Shown here: in pieces, positions 12,825 to 26,419 of the stretch
Position numbering within the stretch: the first letter of the stretch is position 1
Layout of the letters: the number at the start of each line of letters is the position of its first letter
Source: Leucaena leucocephala
Lineage: Eukaryota > Streptophyta > Magnoliopsida > Fabales > Fabaceae
Assembly (NCBI GenBank): GCA_037074615.1
Contig: CM073518.1
Coordinates: 16,940,501-17,004,500, forward strand
Direction of reading: 5' to 3'
DNA: 64,000 bases
The notes under the pieces: generated by a model
Told to the model about the DNA's origin: nothing
The model's input: only the letters and a program-made list of their open reading frames with translations
Database searches by the model: none
Made by a program: the position numbers and the translations under genes

Positions 12825-13025
12825 GGCAAGATTTTCTAGCCCTTACACGTAGCAACTAAAAATTTCCACCGTTAGCAGGATTGTCTAGCGGTTACTCTTA
12901 ACCGCTAGAAAATTCTAGTGTGGGCAAGATTTTCTAGCATTACACCTAACCGATAGAAATTTCTAGCGTGGGGGAGATTTTCTACCCGTTTATAACTGCT
13001 AGAAATGTAACCGCTAGAAACATTT
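12825..13025. repeat. CACTA-2 second subterminal-type repeat array
   Basis: At least eight copies of TTTCTAGC/GCTAGAAA variants, several paired as inverted repeats (for example GTCTAGCGGTTA with TAACCGCTAGAAA at 12885-12915). The array lies just upstream of the transposase start at 13126. Confidence 0.75.
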
Positions 13026-13125
13026 GTAACCATTATAAAAGTACAACAACTTTATCTTAACTGCACTTTAACTTGTATTTATGCTTTCCTTTTGAAGTGT
13101 TAATGAGATCTGAGCAATACTGGTT

Positions 13126-16100
13126 ATGGATAGGTCGTGGATCAACTTGCATCAGTTGACTCTATAATATTGGCCGAATTAAACAATTTATTGGGTTTTG
13201 TATCTTTCAATGCCTCCATAAACGATAAGATCCTATGTCCATGTCCTAAATGTAGTTTTAAAAGGTGGCATTAAAGACTAGATATGATTGTGAAAACAAT
13301 TCCCATCATTTCACGAATAAGAGTACAAGTGGAAGAATCTGATTCCGTGAACGATTCTGTGCATGATGCTTTCTGCGTTCATAAAAGTGAGGAGTTGGAT
13401 GAAGTAGAGGGGCTTGGTTTAGAGTTTGCTATAAATGAAACTTCCAGGGAGTTTTTTGACCTCATGAACGAAGCTGATAAACCTCTTTATTTTGGATGCA
13501 CCAACTATTCTAAGTTGTCTTTCTTGGTGAGGTTGTATCATATCAAATGCTTATGCAGTATGACTGAGAAGGTGACGTCAATGCTATTAGAGTTACTATA
13601 AGATGCTTTCCCTCAAACCGAGTTACCTCCATCTTTTTATGAGGCCAAGAAGATTATTAACAAACTTGGCTTAAACTACAATAAGATAGATGCATGCCCA
13701 GATGACTGCATGCTATATTAGGAAGAGGATGCAAATAGGGAGATTTGTAAGTGATATGAGACATCTCGGTACAAGTTGATACAAAAAGGGAAAAAGCAGA
13801 AAAAACCTGCCAAAATTCTAAGGTATAATTTATTACAATATAATGTGATACTTATTATGTATCTAAAATAATTTAATGCAGTTCTCAATACATTGGATTG
13901 TCAGGTACTTTCCTTTGAAATAGCGGTTGCAAAGAATGTATATGTCATTAAAAATGGCTGAGCACATGAGATGGCACGTGATTGAGCAGAATCCGAATGG
14001 CAAGTTAAGACACCCACGAGACTGTGAGGCGTGGAAAGTTTTTGACTCAAAATTTCTAGATTTTACTAGTGATCCCATAAATCTCCATCTTGCATTAGCA
14101 ACAGATGGTTTTAATCCCTTCTACAACATGAGCACGTCCTACAGTATCTGGCAGGTTATGTTAATTCTGTACAATCTTCCACCCTGGATGTGCATGAAAC
14201 AGAGCTAATTTATGCTTTTAATGATCATTCCTAGCAAGAAGGCACTAGGAAATGATATAGACGTCCCTACAACCGTTGATACAAGAATTGATGGAGCTGT
14301 GGACAGATGGTGTTGAGACTTACGACTCATACGAGAAGTGATTATTCAACTCCGTACAACCTTAATGTGGATGATACGTGATTTCCCTAGTTTGGTAACC
14401 TTGTATGGCTAGAATGTAAGTACTGGGTTAACCTATCAAAGTGTAACTTTAACTCCATACCATGTCGCCTTTAGTATAGTCGCAAGTGGTGCTTCATGAG
14501 ACATCGATAGTTCCTCGATTCCAAGTACATATTTAGATTACAATGGATTCACTTCGATAACAACCAAGAAAAAAGAAATCCTCTTGTTACCTTGTTTGGT
14601 TGGGATGTCCTACGTAGTTATGAGATGTCCATGTCAAATTTGGCAAGAACGAGGATCCTGAACAACTGGGACGATAGTCTTGAGGAACATCTGGTGCTCA
14701 AAATATGTAGTGGTAAAAGATAAGCATATTTTTCACTCTTCCTTATTGGAAATCTAATTTGCTACGCCATATTTTGGATGTGATACACATTGAGAAGAAT
14801 GTCTACCATAATATGATCTATACGTTACTGAACAAAGCTAGAAAGTCTAAAGACCATCTCGCAGCAAGAAAAGATTTACGGGCCTGGGGAATTCGTGAAG
14901 AGGCATGACCTGATGAAAATGACAAGTTCCAACCAGCTAAATTCACATGATGAAGTAGAACAAGGATATTTTCCTTTCGACATTAAAGAACATAAAAGTA
15001 CCTGATAGATATTCTAGCAATATCTTAAGGTGCATCAATCGTAAGCTCGAAAGGTTACTGTGTTAAAGAGTTATGACTCCCATGTTGATAGGATACAAAT
15101 TGTATATAATTTCTTTGATATTTTCAAGGGTTTCATGGGAAGTTTACCATTCATTTTATACCTATAATTGTGCTTTTGTTATAATACATGATTGTGCATG
15201 ACAATATGCTAATAAAAGGGTTAAATGGTAAATTAACTCTTCCAATATGCTGATAAATGTTATAATACATGATTGTGCATAACTTTATTTAGTTGGGCTT
15301 TTACAGTGAGCTTTGATTTTGAATTGCAGGTGTTTTAGAGATTTTGAATTGTAGGTGTTTGAGAGGAGAATTAAGGACCCAATGTGAAGTAGAGAAGGAA
15401 TCACTAGACAAAGATGACCTAAAATGTGAAAGCCATCTTCTATAATATTTAGTCGTGACCTAAGAGTCCATTGGTGGTGACCTATTTTCTCCTAGGATAT
15501 TTTCTGTGTTCTCAAGTTGCGACCAAAATTAGGATCTGGTCACGACTAGAATAGCCATTTAGTGAAGCTGTGTGTTTTCATTTAGGTTACTCTGCATTTA
15601 AAGGAAGGAGGAGCAAGCAGACGAAGGGGGCTAGAGTTTTTGCCTGATTTGGCCAGGAAATAGCTGCTCCCTCTCTCTAAACATTCTTTCTACAACTTCC
15701 ATTCACATCTTCCATTTTTATGGATCTTTCCATAGATTTTCACATTTTTGCACCAATTAATCCATTTCTACCATCTTTCTCTTGAACTTTCCATCACCTT
15801 TTTCTGTATTCTTCATGGCCTCATTTTGTAGCAGTAATGCAGTATAGAAGGAGCTATGAGAGGCTAGAACTTTAGTCTCTTAGTGATGGACCGCATATCT
15901 TTAGCTCATGGACTGCACTCGGGAGTTTTCTATCTTAATCTGCACCTATTTCATAGTTTGAAATTTCTAGATTTAGGAATTTTATTGTATGAATAGGGAT
16001 TGAATGTCGATTGATTATTCCCAGATTAGATGTTTGTAATTGACATTGGATGATGTGATTGTTGATCTTAATATAAATATTTCAGTTTGATTTCTTAATA

Positions 16101-17615
16101 GTTGGACTATTATCCACAATTGTTGATGTTTAATTTAATTGCTTGAAGTATATAGTTGTTGATTGATGACCATTTGAGGGCATTTTCATCATCTGATTTA
16201 ATTACACACTAAGTAGTTTTCAAAGTGTATTAAGAAGTTTTTAAGCTAACTTTGATCAAAGGATTTAAGAACTGTTATTGCACTAGACTCAATCGATTGA
16301 TTGAGGTTTTATTTAAAATTAGTGATTTCAAATCTCCCATATCAAATTAAGTTCAAGGATAGTTATGTTTTGATCATCAAGAGTCTTTCTTAACATATTT
16401 CTTTCAAAATCTAACTCATTTTCATCTTAAATAAAAAATACAAAAATATTTACTTTACTGCGCCCTTATTTTATAGCATCAATATTCGATAAAACCCAAA
16501 ACACATGTTTTTACTCAGTTTTTTAATGGCTTTGCCCACCAATTTGCTAGAATTCCAATAAAAAGGATCCTTGAGAAGAACGATAAGGTTATGCCTTATA
16601 CTACACTATCGGGTGCAATCATTATTTTGATGGATCAGACGACGACAATCCAAGCTTATCACATGTCTTCATGCAATAGTTTCTCCTACTGGCTTTTTGA
16701 AACATACTTCCTTATGATGTTTTAGTCAATTTGGTGTTGTATTCATTATTTAGGTAGTTGTGTGCGAAGGTCTTGGTAACTAAAGAGCTCGATTAGCTAT
16801 AAAGTCAAATAATTCTTACACTTTGTCTTTTGGAGATGATATTTCCTCCATCATTCTTTACTGTCATGGTCCACTTGATCATCCACCTTGCACGAGAAGC
16901 AAAGGTCGCTAGGTCAGTTTAATATCGATGGATGTACCCTATAGAGATGTACCAAATTAAATTATCTTTTATACACGTATTTTTAATTCCAATTTTTTAT
17001 ATTTCAATTTCTTAAATTAAATTATTAATGGAATATTAACCTATAGGTACTTGGGGAAATTAAAATCATATGTTAGAAATAAAGCATGGCCAGAGGGATT
17101 AATAGCATAAGGTTATTCATGAGATGAGGTCTTAACTTTCTATTCAAGGTACTTTGATGATGACATGGAGACATCTTTTAACCACCCTTGTCGCTTGATA
17201 ATTGTCCTGTGGGTAAACCAGTTGAAGGATGTGAATTCTTTACACTCACTCCCACGGACAAACTCCATGCACACAGGCATGTTTTGATAAATTCCAGCCA
17301 AGTCGAACTCATGTAATAAGTATTATGTGCTCACCAACTTTTACACTTTATATGTATTTCTGACTGGCTCTAACAAATTACACTCCATTGCAATGAGTTT
17401 AGAAATTATCTTAGGTGGTAGTTACTAGGGCGCACACGTTCTGCTGAGATTGATAAGAAATTCCATTTAGAGTTACCTGAATGATTCATACGTCGACGTC
17501 AACCCATACGCAAGAAGGTATACAGCGTATAATGTCAATAGTTTCAAGTTATGTACGATTGCACATGATCAGGGATTGCTTACACAAAACTTTGAAGTTA
17601 TAAGCACATGTTATT
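13126..17615 (+). pseudogene. CACTA-2 TNP2-like transposase, split by a solo LTR
   Basis: Remnant of the DDE transposase of plant CACTA elements. From the start ATG: transposase-associated domain (MDRSWINLHQ, then after a frameshift NDKILCPCPKC); the Transposase_21 region with SFYEAKKIINKLGL, DACPDDCMLY, GKLRHPRDCEAW (13999-14034), LALATDGFNPF (14091-14123) and LPPWMCMKQ (14178-14204); LPYWKSNLLRHILDV and IEKNV (14745-14810); the block KVPDRYSSNILRC; then the Athila LTR 15086-16661. After it, DUF4218-type sequence (IFPPSFFTVMVHL near 16843-16880; YLGKLKSYVRNKAWPEG after a probable intron 16968-17046) and the start of a DUF4216-type region (YNVNSFKL near 17530). There are numerous stops and frameshifts, so it is certainly inactive. 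Confidence 0.88.
15086..16661 (+). mobile_element. Athila-type solo LTR (1576 bp) inside CACTA-2 TNP2
   Basis: Starts TGATAGG and ends CTTATCA. The 5-bp TSD is CATGT at 15081-15085 and 16662-16666. It is homologous over its length to the reverse complement of 38265-39661. It separates two halves of one conserved transposase block. Three degenerate GTCGCGAC motifs lie at 15451-15540. Confidence 0.92.
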
Positions 17616-18021
17616 AACTGAAAGAAAATTAGAATTGAAGTAAACACTCTCTCCTAAACCACTCTCACAACAAGGATCTTGCTAGAAAGGAATTTAGAAG
17701 CTTAAGTAGAATCTCCAAACTACTGAAATTACATTGAATTCGATGATATGCTAGCTTTAGCACTACCCATCATATTTATAAAATGGGCATATAGTGAATA
17801 ATAACATAAATGAGCAAGTATCCCTACATTAACGGGATTAACTGACTACCTAGGACTTAGTAGACTATAACAGTAGTAGTGGTCCTATTATTGTGCTAAC
17901 TGAAAGGAAACAAACTTCAAAATATTAAAATAAATCAAAATAATTTAGACTCAGTCAACATGAACAACTGTCACCCCTTTCTTGCGAATCTGATATATTT
18001 GGATGGGAGTAAGGGTTATAT
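17616..18021. other. residual CACTA-2 or unassigned DNA
   Basis: AT-rich stretch between the last recognisable transposase block and the F2 LTR. No coding motif or terminal repeat was recognised. Confidence 0.4.
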
Positions 18022-21000
18022 TGTCACATCTTGATTTTTCCCTATCTGTATGAAATAGATAGTGGAACCTGTAAGGGATAGATAGAGGAAAGAGTTTTGG
18101 ATGGGATTGTGATGATAATCAGAAGAAATGATAAAGGTTAGATGAGGTTTAAGCTCAAGGAAAAAAAAGAAAAGCATAAAGTTATAATGTCAAGGGACAT
18201 AAACATCATTTTGATGAAAATTTAATATAAAATATTCAAGGGACTTAAATGGAATTTTAAGAATTTAGGGACAACATTGAAATTTCAAATTTGGTTGAAA
18301 GGGACTAAAATAACATTTCAAAATTTGAAGGGACCAAAATAGAATTTGACAAATTCAGGGACTAAAGTGTTTTGCAAATTCAAAGGGCAAAAATGTAATT
18401 ATGAGAAAGTTGAGCTAAAAAGGTCTAAATTTTCCCAGAAATGATACAGTCCCAATTTTACCAGTAAATAGATAGTGGTAATTGGGCCAGATATATTTTC
18501 CAGAATTTTTATTTGAGGCCCCAGATAATTGATATTAACTTTTAAAGTCTGGAGATTATTATATGACCTTCTCGACTTCCAAATCAGATGAAATTTTGTA
18601 GAAAATTTCCATAATTAATATAAGAATTTATAAAATTGACAAAAATAAAAAAGAAGTTATGTAGAATTTATAATTAAATTTAAAGTAAAATAATACACCC
18701 GATAAATATTTTTGGGTGGGTTTTCTTGAGAATTGTGTCATAAAGTTATTGGACCCATTTAAAGGCCCAAGTTGTCATCCCATAGGCCCAACAATATACC
18801 TTAACAGCTATGTGGGCTAGTGTCCAAAAAAATCCTGAAAAGTGTGAAATTATGAAAATACCCCTATGTTGTAATATTGAACAAGAGATGAATGGAGGGC
18901 ATTTTGGTCATTTAGATGTGGTCAAAATGTCAAGGGAGAGACACGAATGTGATCAGAGTTAGAATATGCCCTGATAAAGTTTAAAGTGGTGTGACATGAC
19001 AATTATGCCCTTAGAGTTAATATGTACAAAAAAGTGAACCAAGGGCATTTTAGTCATTTTTCAAGGGACGGTAACAAATAAGTACCCAATCCAACAATGC
19101 CAATGGTAGAAAAAATCCAGATAATGGATTTAATGTCAAAAAATATATTATGGAATCTCAAGAAAATTAGAGTTATTAAACAGTCTGGCTTTTATAAAAT
19201 TTGACCGGGCCGGTACCGGATTGGATTAGAATTTTTTTCAATCAGATACTAGCTCTAAATTTTGCCAAAAAATGCCCTAAATGATGTCATAAAGTGGCTT
19301 GGTGGGCAAAACAAGTTCAAGATTGAGTATGAACTATTAGATCAAATAGTAACCAAAGCAATCTTGGCGCATCATTTTCATTTGATTTTATCTATAAATA
19401 GCCCCCATTTCCCTTCACATTTTGGTAGCCTCATGAACCTTAAGGAACCTCTGCCAAAATTTCTACTTGAGTCAAAAAGAAGTACTCAAACTTGGAAGCA
19501 AGTCAAGGTAATTAATTCCCTAGCTCTTTAACTTTATTCTAGCAAGTTTACTTTTAGTTTTAAGTGATTTTTATGGCATTTCCCCTTTGACGTGCTATTC
19601 ATAGGTGATGGGAATATGAATTTTATGTTATAGATAATTTAGATAAGCTTAAACAAGCTAGAATCAAGTAATATTGGCTTGAAAATTCAAGTATGCATGC
19701 AATTATGGTTTTATACTCTTGCCTAATACTGTACATATCACTATTCATATGTAGGACTTTCATGATTTTGATGCTTCCAATAGATTTAAAATAAAAAATT
19801 GTGTGGAGTAAAGTAGAGAAACAAGTATTGGAACCATTGGAATCAAAATGATAAATTTTAGAAAATAAGGAAGGGATGTTCAGTTCTGCACAGCAGCCAA
19901 GGGAGGAGTTGGAATTTCAAAATTCTAACCTCATATTTAGTTTCTTTGGACGAAATTATGTAGGATTGATATAAGGAAATAATTATTACAAAGTTAAACC
20001 ACTAACTCCAAGAATTAAGTTAAGAGTTAGAGGTTTTAAGGAATTTGATGTACAATGTTTATGTAATGTCTCTAACGAGTTATATACACAATGTAATTGT
20101 GTTTAGGGCCATGATATGTCAAAGGAAATAAGTTAAAGAAGATGAGCAAGCAACCAATGCATTTTTATATAAAGCATAAAGCATGATGGCATGCCACTAA
20201 TTAAAGAAACTTTACTGAAATTACATGTCATGTATTAGCATCCATCTTGCATATGTAAGTGGTAATGTTTGCTACTAAAATTTTCTAGAATTTCACCCTC
20301 CCACAACCAACTAATTTAGGTAAAGCATGATGGAAAATGTATGCATGGAGAAGAGCTAAAGAAAGGAAGAAAGCAAGTCGCAATTATTTGTTCTAGCATG
20401 TATTGTATAAATTGCCAACTATGTTCATGTCATATAATATGACATTATATGTTTATGGCATAACTCCATGTTGTATATGAGTGTATGGGAATTCAAGTTG
20501 ATGATTTATAAATGTTGGAATAATTTATGACATTTATGAAAGAAAGTCAAATGGTAAAAACGTAGGTCCTGAAGCAGTTTTATTGTGGCTTTAGTTTGAC
20601 CTAGAAAATGAAGGAATTAAATAACAAAATTTTATGAGGATATAGTACACATCCAAATCTTTAAATTCATATGTAATACGTCTCATTTGGATGTGTATAT
20701 CAAGAGAAATGAATTTCCAAAGTTAAGAGACATAATCTAGAATTTTCAGAATTTACCATATAAACAGTAAAAAGTAACAATTTAACTGTATTGATGGGCA
20801 AGGTAAATGTCTATATTTATATTTTTTCCTTAAAGATCTATGAAAGAGATTCAAGTAAAAATTTGAAGCAACTCTATACGAGTTTTTTAGAATTAGCTAT
20901 GAATTCTCAAAGTTGGACTGCTAATATAGAATTTACCAAATGAACAGTACCCAATAATAAAATTTTTAATTTTTGGGCAAAAGTAATGCTTCCGCTAGTT

Positions 21001-21050
21001 AAATACGCTTCCGAATACATACTCTAAGAGGTTAAAAGTAGGATGTTTCA
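18022..21050 (+). mobile_element. F2 5' LTR (3029 bp, complete)
   Basis: Starts TGTCACATCTTG and ends GGATGTTTCA, followed three bases later by a PBS. The PBS fixes this as a 5' LTR. It is the reference copy for the F family; the copies at 7445, 26948 and 35862 align to it. Long LTRs with a tRNA-iMet PBS and a CCHC gag fit the Tekay/Del lineage of Ty3/gypsy chromoviruses (inference). Confidence 0.88.
19392..19400 (+). promoter_or_regulatory. F2 LTR TATA box
   Basis: CTATAAATA followed by GCCCCC, 1370 bp into the LTR. Confidence 0.65.
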
Positions 21051-21053
21051 TTT

Positions 21054-21065
21054 TGGTATCTGAGC
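21054..21065 (+). other. primer-binding site, tRNA-iMet type
   Basis: TGGTATCTGAGC, one mismatch from the plant initiator-Met PBS TGGTATCAGAGC, three bases after the LTR terminus GGATGTTTCA. Confidence 0.88.
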
Positions 21066-22537
21066 AAAAGGTTCTGGCATAGGTACATACAAGACAGAGA
21101 TTCTGATACAAGATAAATTTATTCTGATTAAGAAATAAAGTATGCAGTGGATTAGCTAAGGCCCAATTGATATTGAGGTTAGTGATGGGTTACTTGTTCA
21201 TAGTCCAACTAAGATTATGGATTGGAGATAAATGCTCTAGGGAAAATGAATACTAAGGTTTAATAAGAGATAAAAGTGATTTCTCAGTGAATTTTGATAA
21301 AGTTTAAACCTCAGTTAGTTAAGTTTAAAGGAGAGTTGAGATTAATAGAAAGTAATATATAGCTTCTCGCCTGATAGTGATCCTTGAGGATAGGGGAAAC
21401 TTAAAAGTATGAATCGCATAGAGATATGAGCCAGACCCTTCCTTAGTTAATTGAAAGGAAGTAGCTGACTCAGTTATACATTATAGTGAGGCCAAGGACA
21501 CAGCAGTCCATCAGGCTAGGACACTGAAGTCTTACAAACGACAGGAGATGTTATGATGAAATGAAACTAAGTATGACTAGCATTGATTAATGGAAAGGCA
21601 GCCACAGAATAAGAGACTCCCCTAAGAGTAATACTTGAGTGTTAGATAAGGCAATTAAGGGTTAAGTCTGTACCCTGTACCCAACAGTAGGGTAAAGTGG
21701 CAACCTAAGCTAAATGAATGAATATAGCCTAGTTAAGGTAAGATGGCCTGACATAATAGCTATCTCAGATTCTTGAATTGATAAACAGGATCTTGGAGAT
21801 AGTAAGCTAAAGATAAATAGCCTTAGTAATTTCTCGTAGAACAATAGAAAGAAATGATAAGAGATATATAATGAGATAGATACGAGGAACTAGTACGATG
21901 AGAGATAAGTATGTTCCTTATGGTGTTAATAACTACTAAGTTTTGGGGTTAGGTTGAGAGGCTCAAGAGTAAGGGTTACGATGTATGAAAGTTTTGGCAA
22001 CCTAGTTTTTCTTAAGAATTGAGAACTAGTCCTCCGAATCAGAGTTGATATTGCTCAAAATAGAGGAAGATACCCTTTCGTGTAAAAAGGGGATGCATTT
22101 AAGATGGATTTGATGTTGCTTTGACAGAGGAATATGTCCTCCATTAAGAACAAATAGAATACAACTGATGTAAGGTAATCAGAGTTGACTTTACCCAATA
22201 AAAGTATGATTGGCCAAGAACAAAGTTTAGAGACAGAGCTTAACAAGGTACTATGCATGTAAGAAAGAATAGACTAGTATAAGTCCTCTCCTCTAATTTT
22301 ATAAACAAGAAGATGATTTTATCGCTGACTCTGTATACAGATTGAGAGGCTTCCTTTTGGTAGGGATAAGATGTTTAAATGTTATGCTATAGATGAAATA
22401 GCAAGTAAGAGCTTTTACTCCTTGCATGAAATGCCAGGCACTATGTTATGTTTGTAAAATATGCTAAAGCTCCAAATATTAGAGTAGTGCAAGCTCCACG
22501 TGATAGAGTTATGCAAGCTCTGAGTGTTAGAGCTGTG

Positions 22538-25429
22538 TGAAACATCCTTCTTTATATCTCTCAGAGTACTCTTGCAATAGCACTCTCAACTGGATTATAT
22601 CTCTCTTGCCAAAAATTCTGGTAGAAAATAACTGTATTGATTCGGTAATTCCCCATGAGAACTACCATTCTACGTAAGTACCCAGGAAAGACTGGATGAA
22701 CCGGCTAGGTCCACTCACTTCCAGCCTCCTTAGACAGCACTTACGTACACAGTACTCTGTATAGTCTACCAGCACAACGGCATTTTTCTAGTACACATCT
22801 TTAAGTCTTAACCTTAAATCTTGACCTTAACCTTAACCTTACATATACTCAATTGGAATTATCTTAGATCATTGGAATACCTCTTAAACTTAAAAATATT
22901 AATTTCCAAGAGTTGGGCTTACGGTTACTGTTCACTGCCACTATTCACTGGGTAATTCCATATTACAACCTGAACTTTGGAAATTCATAACTAAATATAG
23001 AAAAATCATTTTAAGGTGATTCCAATTTCTAATGAAATCTATTTCATTTAAATTTGATATAAAAATATTAAAATGAGATCTTCTTGTCCAGATCAAATCA
23101 GTTTATTCGTTGAACTTTACTGTTCATTTGGTAAATCTGGAAATTCCAGTTTCTTTGCCCCATATTCAAAAATTCATTTCTCCTTGTATACTTATCCAAT
23201 TGAGTTGAATTACATATGGATTTAAATATCCATATGTCTACTTTAATCTCTCAAAATTTCGAGGAAAAATTCATTCGTTTACTATATGAAATTAGCGCAT
23301 GAACCTCACTGCCTCTGAGTAGTCGTTTTACCTTATTCCAGATTTCAACTCCTAACTTTGAAAAATCATAACAATTCGAGTTCTTAACCAAATGAGGCGT
23401 TCTTGGTGTCCATTTAAATATATAGATATTATCTATGTTCATGCCAAAGTTCATATGAAAACTCATCATATAAGTCAATCAAAATACCGATGGAGGTACA
23501 CTACCTCAGATTGGATTTATGAGTAGCATGCATCATACAAACCAAAACATCATCTTGTAATTAAAGTGCACACTCTTTAAATTATGTACAGTCATCCATC
23601 AACATTTACCCTCTTGCCTTGAGAAGATCCAGCACCTAGAGCATGTTTAATTATATGGAAGGAATGAGATTTCATTGAAATCCCAATAGCAAGTAATATA
23701 AACTATAAGGTTATGCATGTTTGATTGAATGCCTAACATGTTATCATGCAATGGGAGCTAATTCATGCTTATACATAAGCAATTCTAATATGCATATTGT
23801 CATGACATATATTGCAAGGAGTATCACATACTCATATCACATCATCATCATCATCACACAACATTCCATGCTCAACCAAACCTTCATGCATAACAAGTAA
23901 GCAAAACAATCAAAGCACATAAGTTTATAGTTAGATATTCTTGCTACCTCTTGTAGATCCTTGTTCCTTTCCTTCTTGTAATGGTCTTTCCTTGCCACAA
24001 ATGTCAAAACCTAGGCATTACAAGATAATTACCAAATTATAACTCCATTCCAAACAAAATCCAAGTCTAGTTTCAATAAGCTCCCTTTTTCCAAAAATTC
24101 CCATTTTAGTTCCAATGCTTCCCATACTTGTTCCTCCACTTTACCCCCACACAAAATCTCATTTTAAGACCATTGGAAGCATCAAAATTATGAAATTCAA
24201 ATCACTGTTCACGCGAGTGAACAGTACCCGTGAGGAATTTTCAACATTATAACCTTTAATTCCAATGGTTTCCAAGGTTTAAAACCTTTCCAATCCTACA
24301 CAAAATCATCATATAAACTCAATAGAAGCATTAAATCATTGAAATTCCATTTTCTTCTATCATGAACAGTGCAAACCGAAATGGTAAAGTGAAGAGCATC
24401 AACTCACCTTACTTGCTCTTTCAAGACCCTTGCTTCTTCCTTGCTTTCTTCCACTTTCTTTCTCTAGAACTCACTTCTCTCTCTAAAGGAGCTCTTGGGT
24501 GTGAAGAATGAATGGAAAGGGGGGGGTATTTATAGCAAAAGTCATGTGCCATTTGAAGGCCAAGATCACCTTGGGAACTATTTGATCTAATGGTTAAAGG
24601 TTTGATCTTGGAATGTCTTTTCATTTTTCACTCATAACCTTACCACCATGACATCACTAGCATGGCCTCTCTTGGTACACCTAACCCTTCCTCTTTTTGG
24701 GTGCCATTCTTGTGTCCTTGTGGGTCCCACCATGTGCAACACCTAATTCTTACTTTATTCTCTTTTTCTTTCTTTTCAAAAATTCAAAAATTATTTATTA
24801 TTGGACTTGGGCTCCAAGATAACTTTTGGGCCTTATTGGGCTGGCCTAGGACGAAATGTTGGGCCTCTTTTAGGTCCAATAGCTAATTGGCACAAATCCC
24901 AATGTACTTTCCTTATACCGATATCCTTAAATTATCCTGATCTCAGAATAAATGCTAAACACCTCCTTTAATTGTTCTAACATTTTTAGAAATTCATTCT
25001 AATATAAAATGAATTCTCTACAAAGTTTCATAATTTTATGAGACCTAGAAGTCCTGTTAAAAATTACATATGTTTCCTTTAACCCTTTATCGGTGTCCTT
25101 TTTCACCGTAAATTCCATAATTAATTCTACAGGACTCCTTTTTTACTTCTGTCAAGTCCATAAATTCTCATATTAATTATAATAATTTACTATCAAATTT
25201 TCTCTGATATCCATCCATTGTGTGAAATGACCAAAATGCCCTCCATTTACTTCTGGTTTCTTAGAGCATCACAGTGGCATTTTCGTAATTTTGCACTTTG
25301 GCACTTAGACTTTCTTCCTCTTCCAATTAATCCTTTTCTTTACATAAATATGGCCACATCTTTTCCTAAACATCTCATATTTTATTCAATCTGTACATAC
25401 AACTTAGTACAGAAATTAGGGATGTTACA
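22538..25429 (-). mobile_element. solo LTR (2892 bp), mosaic type
   Basis: On the minus strand it starts TGTAACATCCC (25429) and ends GGATGTTTCA (22538). The TSD is CTGTG at 22533-22537 and 25430-25434. Its middle (24100-24420) resembles the F LTRs, while 22600-22760 is the conserved TACGTA block typical of the other solo LTRs. The copy therefore looks recombinant. Confidence 0.92.
24523..24535 (-). promoter_or_regulatory. TATA box of the mosaic solo LTR
   Basis: CTATAAATACCCC on the minus strand, 894 bp into this LTR. This is closer to the start than in the other copies, consistent with a shorter U3. Confidence 0.65.
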
Positions 25430-26419
25430 CTGTGCATATTAAGGAAAGAAATGCTTGAGCTCTGATGTTAAAGCTATGCATTCATGAGCAGGTATGTAGT
25501 CCTGCAACACATTGGCCAGGCATTATGTATGTTAGAGTATATGCTCCTACGTAGAAGTAAAGTAAAAGAAAAAAACAATCGTATAATTCCTCTGTCTGTA
25601 CTGATTATAATTGTTAGAGACGATGAGAACAGTTGGAAAAGCAAGAAAACCCCTAAGACTTCTAATGTAAATTGAGTAAAGTATAGCATAAGGCCTAAGC
25701 CAAACCTAAAATGATAGATAGGATATTGGCTAGAGAATTGCTAAGGCCTAAGAAAATGGTACTAGTATTTGGGAATGAATTAGAGTCGTTTAGTGTATCT
25801 TGAGGCACCAACCTCACTGAAGTTTATCAACTAGAGGATTGACACCAGGTACGGTTGAGCCAGCTAGTACGATACACTGAACCATGAATAATCAGTTTAA
25901 GGAATGCTCAGAAGTAGATCTTTCGTGAAATAATTCAGAGTAGATCTACATTACAAAAGACTTCATATGCTAGTCCTTTTCTAAATGAAAGCAGTAGAGC
26001 TTAGACTGAGGCTTGTCTAGAGACCTGCCTAGCATACGATCTTAGGGAAAATATGTAATGATGAATAAACTGAGAGTTGATATATTTGAAATAGAGGAAT
26101 TCCATCATAGAGGAACTAATGACTCAGTGGACCCAGTACAAAATATTTCAAATAAGCTAAAGTAACAACAGTAGATTAGATATGAGATCCAAATTATTCA
26201 AGTTCACCAGGAATAAGAGATAGATACTATGATATCACAGTGACAGAAATAGTGACCGTTGTTAACCTGTTATGTCCTGAGAAAAGGACCAGGAAGGAGC
26301 CATAGTCCAGTCAGGAGCAGACTGGGACTGGCAGACAGTCAGGGTAACTTAAATAGTTTTATGAAAAGTATTTACCTTAATCAAATAGAGATAAGCATGA
26401 GGATAAGTTTAAGTGATAA

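Larger units (their letters stand above)
12092..18021 (+). mobile_element. CACTA-2 DNA transposon (En/Spm superfamily), 3' end missing
   Basis: Begins with CACTATAAAAAA inside the hAT coding sequence, followed by subterminal repeats of AACCGCTAGAAA in both orientations, a small ORF, a second repeat block and a TNP2-type transposase pseudogene. The expected 3' terminus (...TAGTG plus the 3-bp duplication TCA) was not found. The F2 retrotransposon starts at 18022, and the remainder is displaced or deleted. It carries the Athila solo LTR 15086-16661. Confidence 0.85.

Noticed and set aside
21054..21065. tRNA gene fragment
   Set aside because: Only 12 bases match the initiator tRNA end, directly after an LTR terminus, so it is a PBS.
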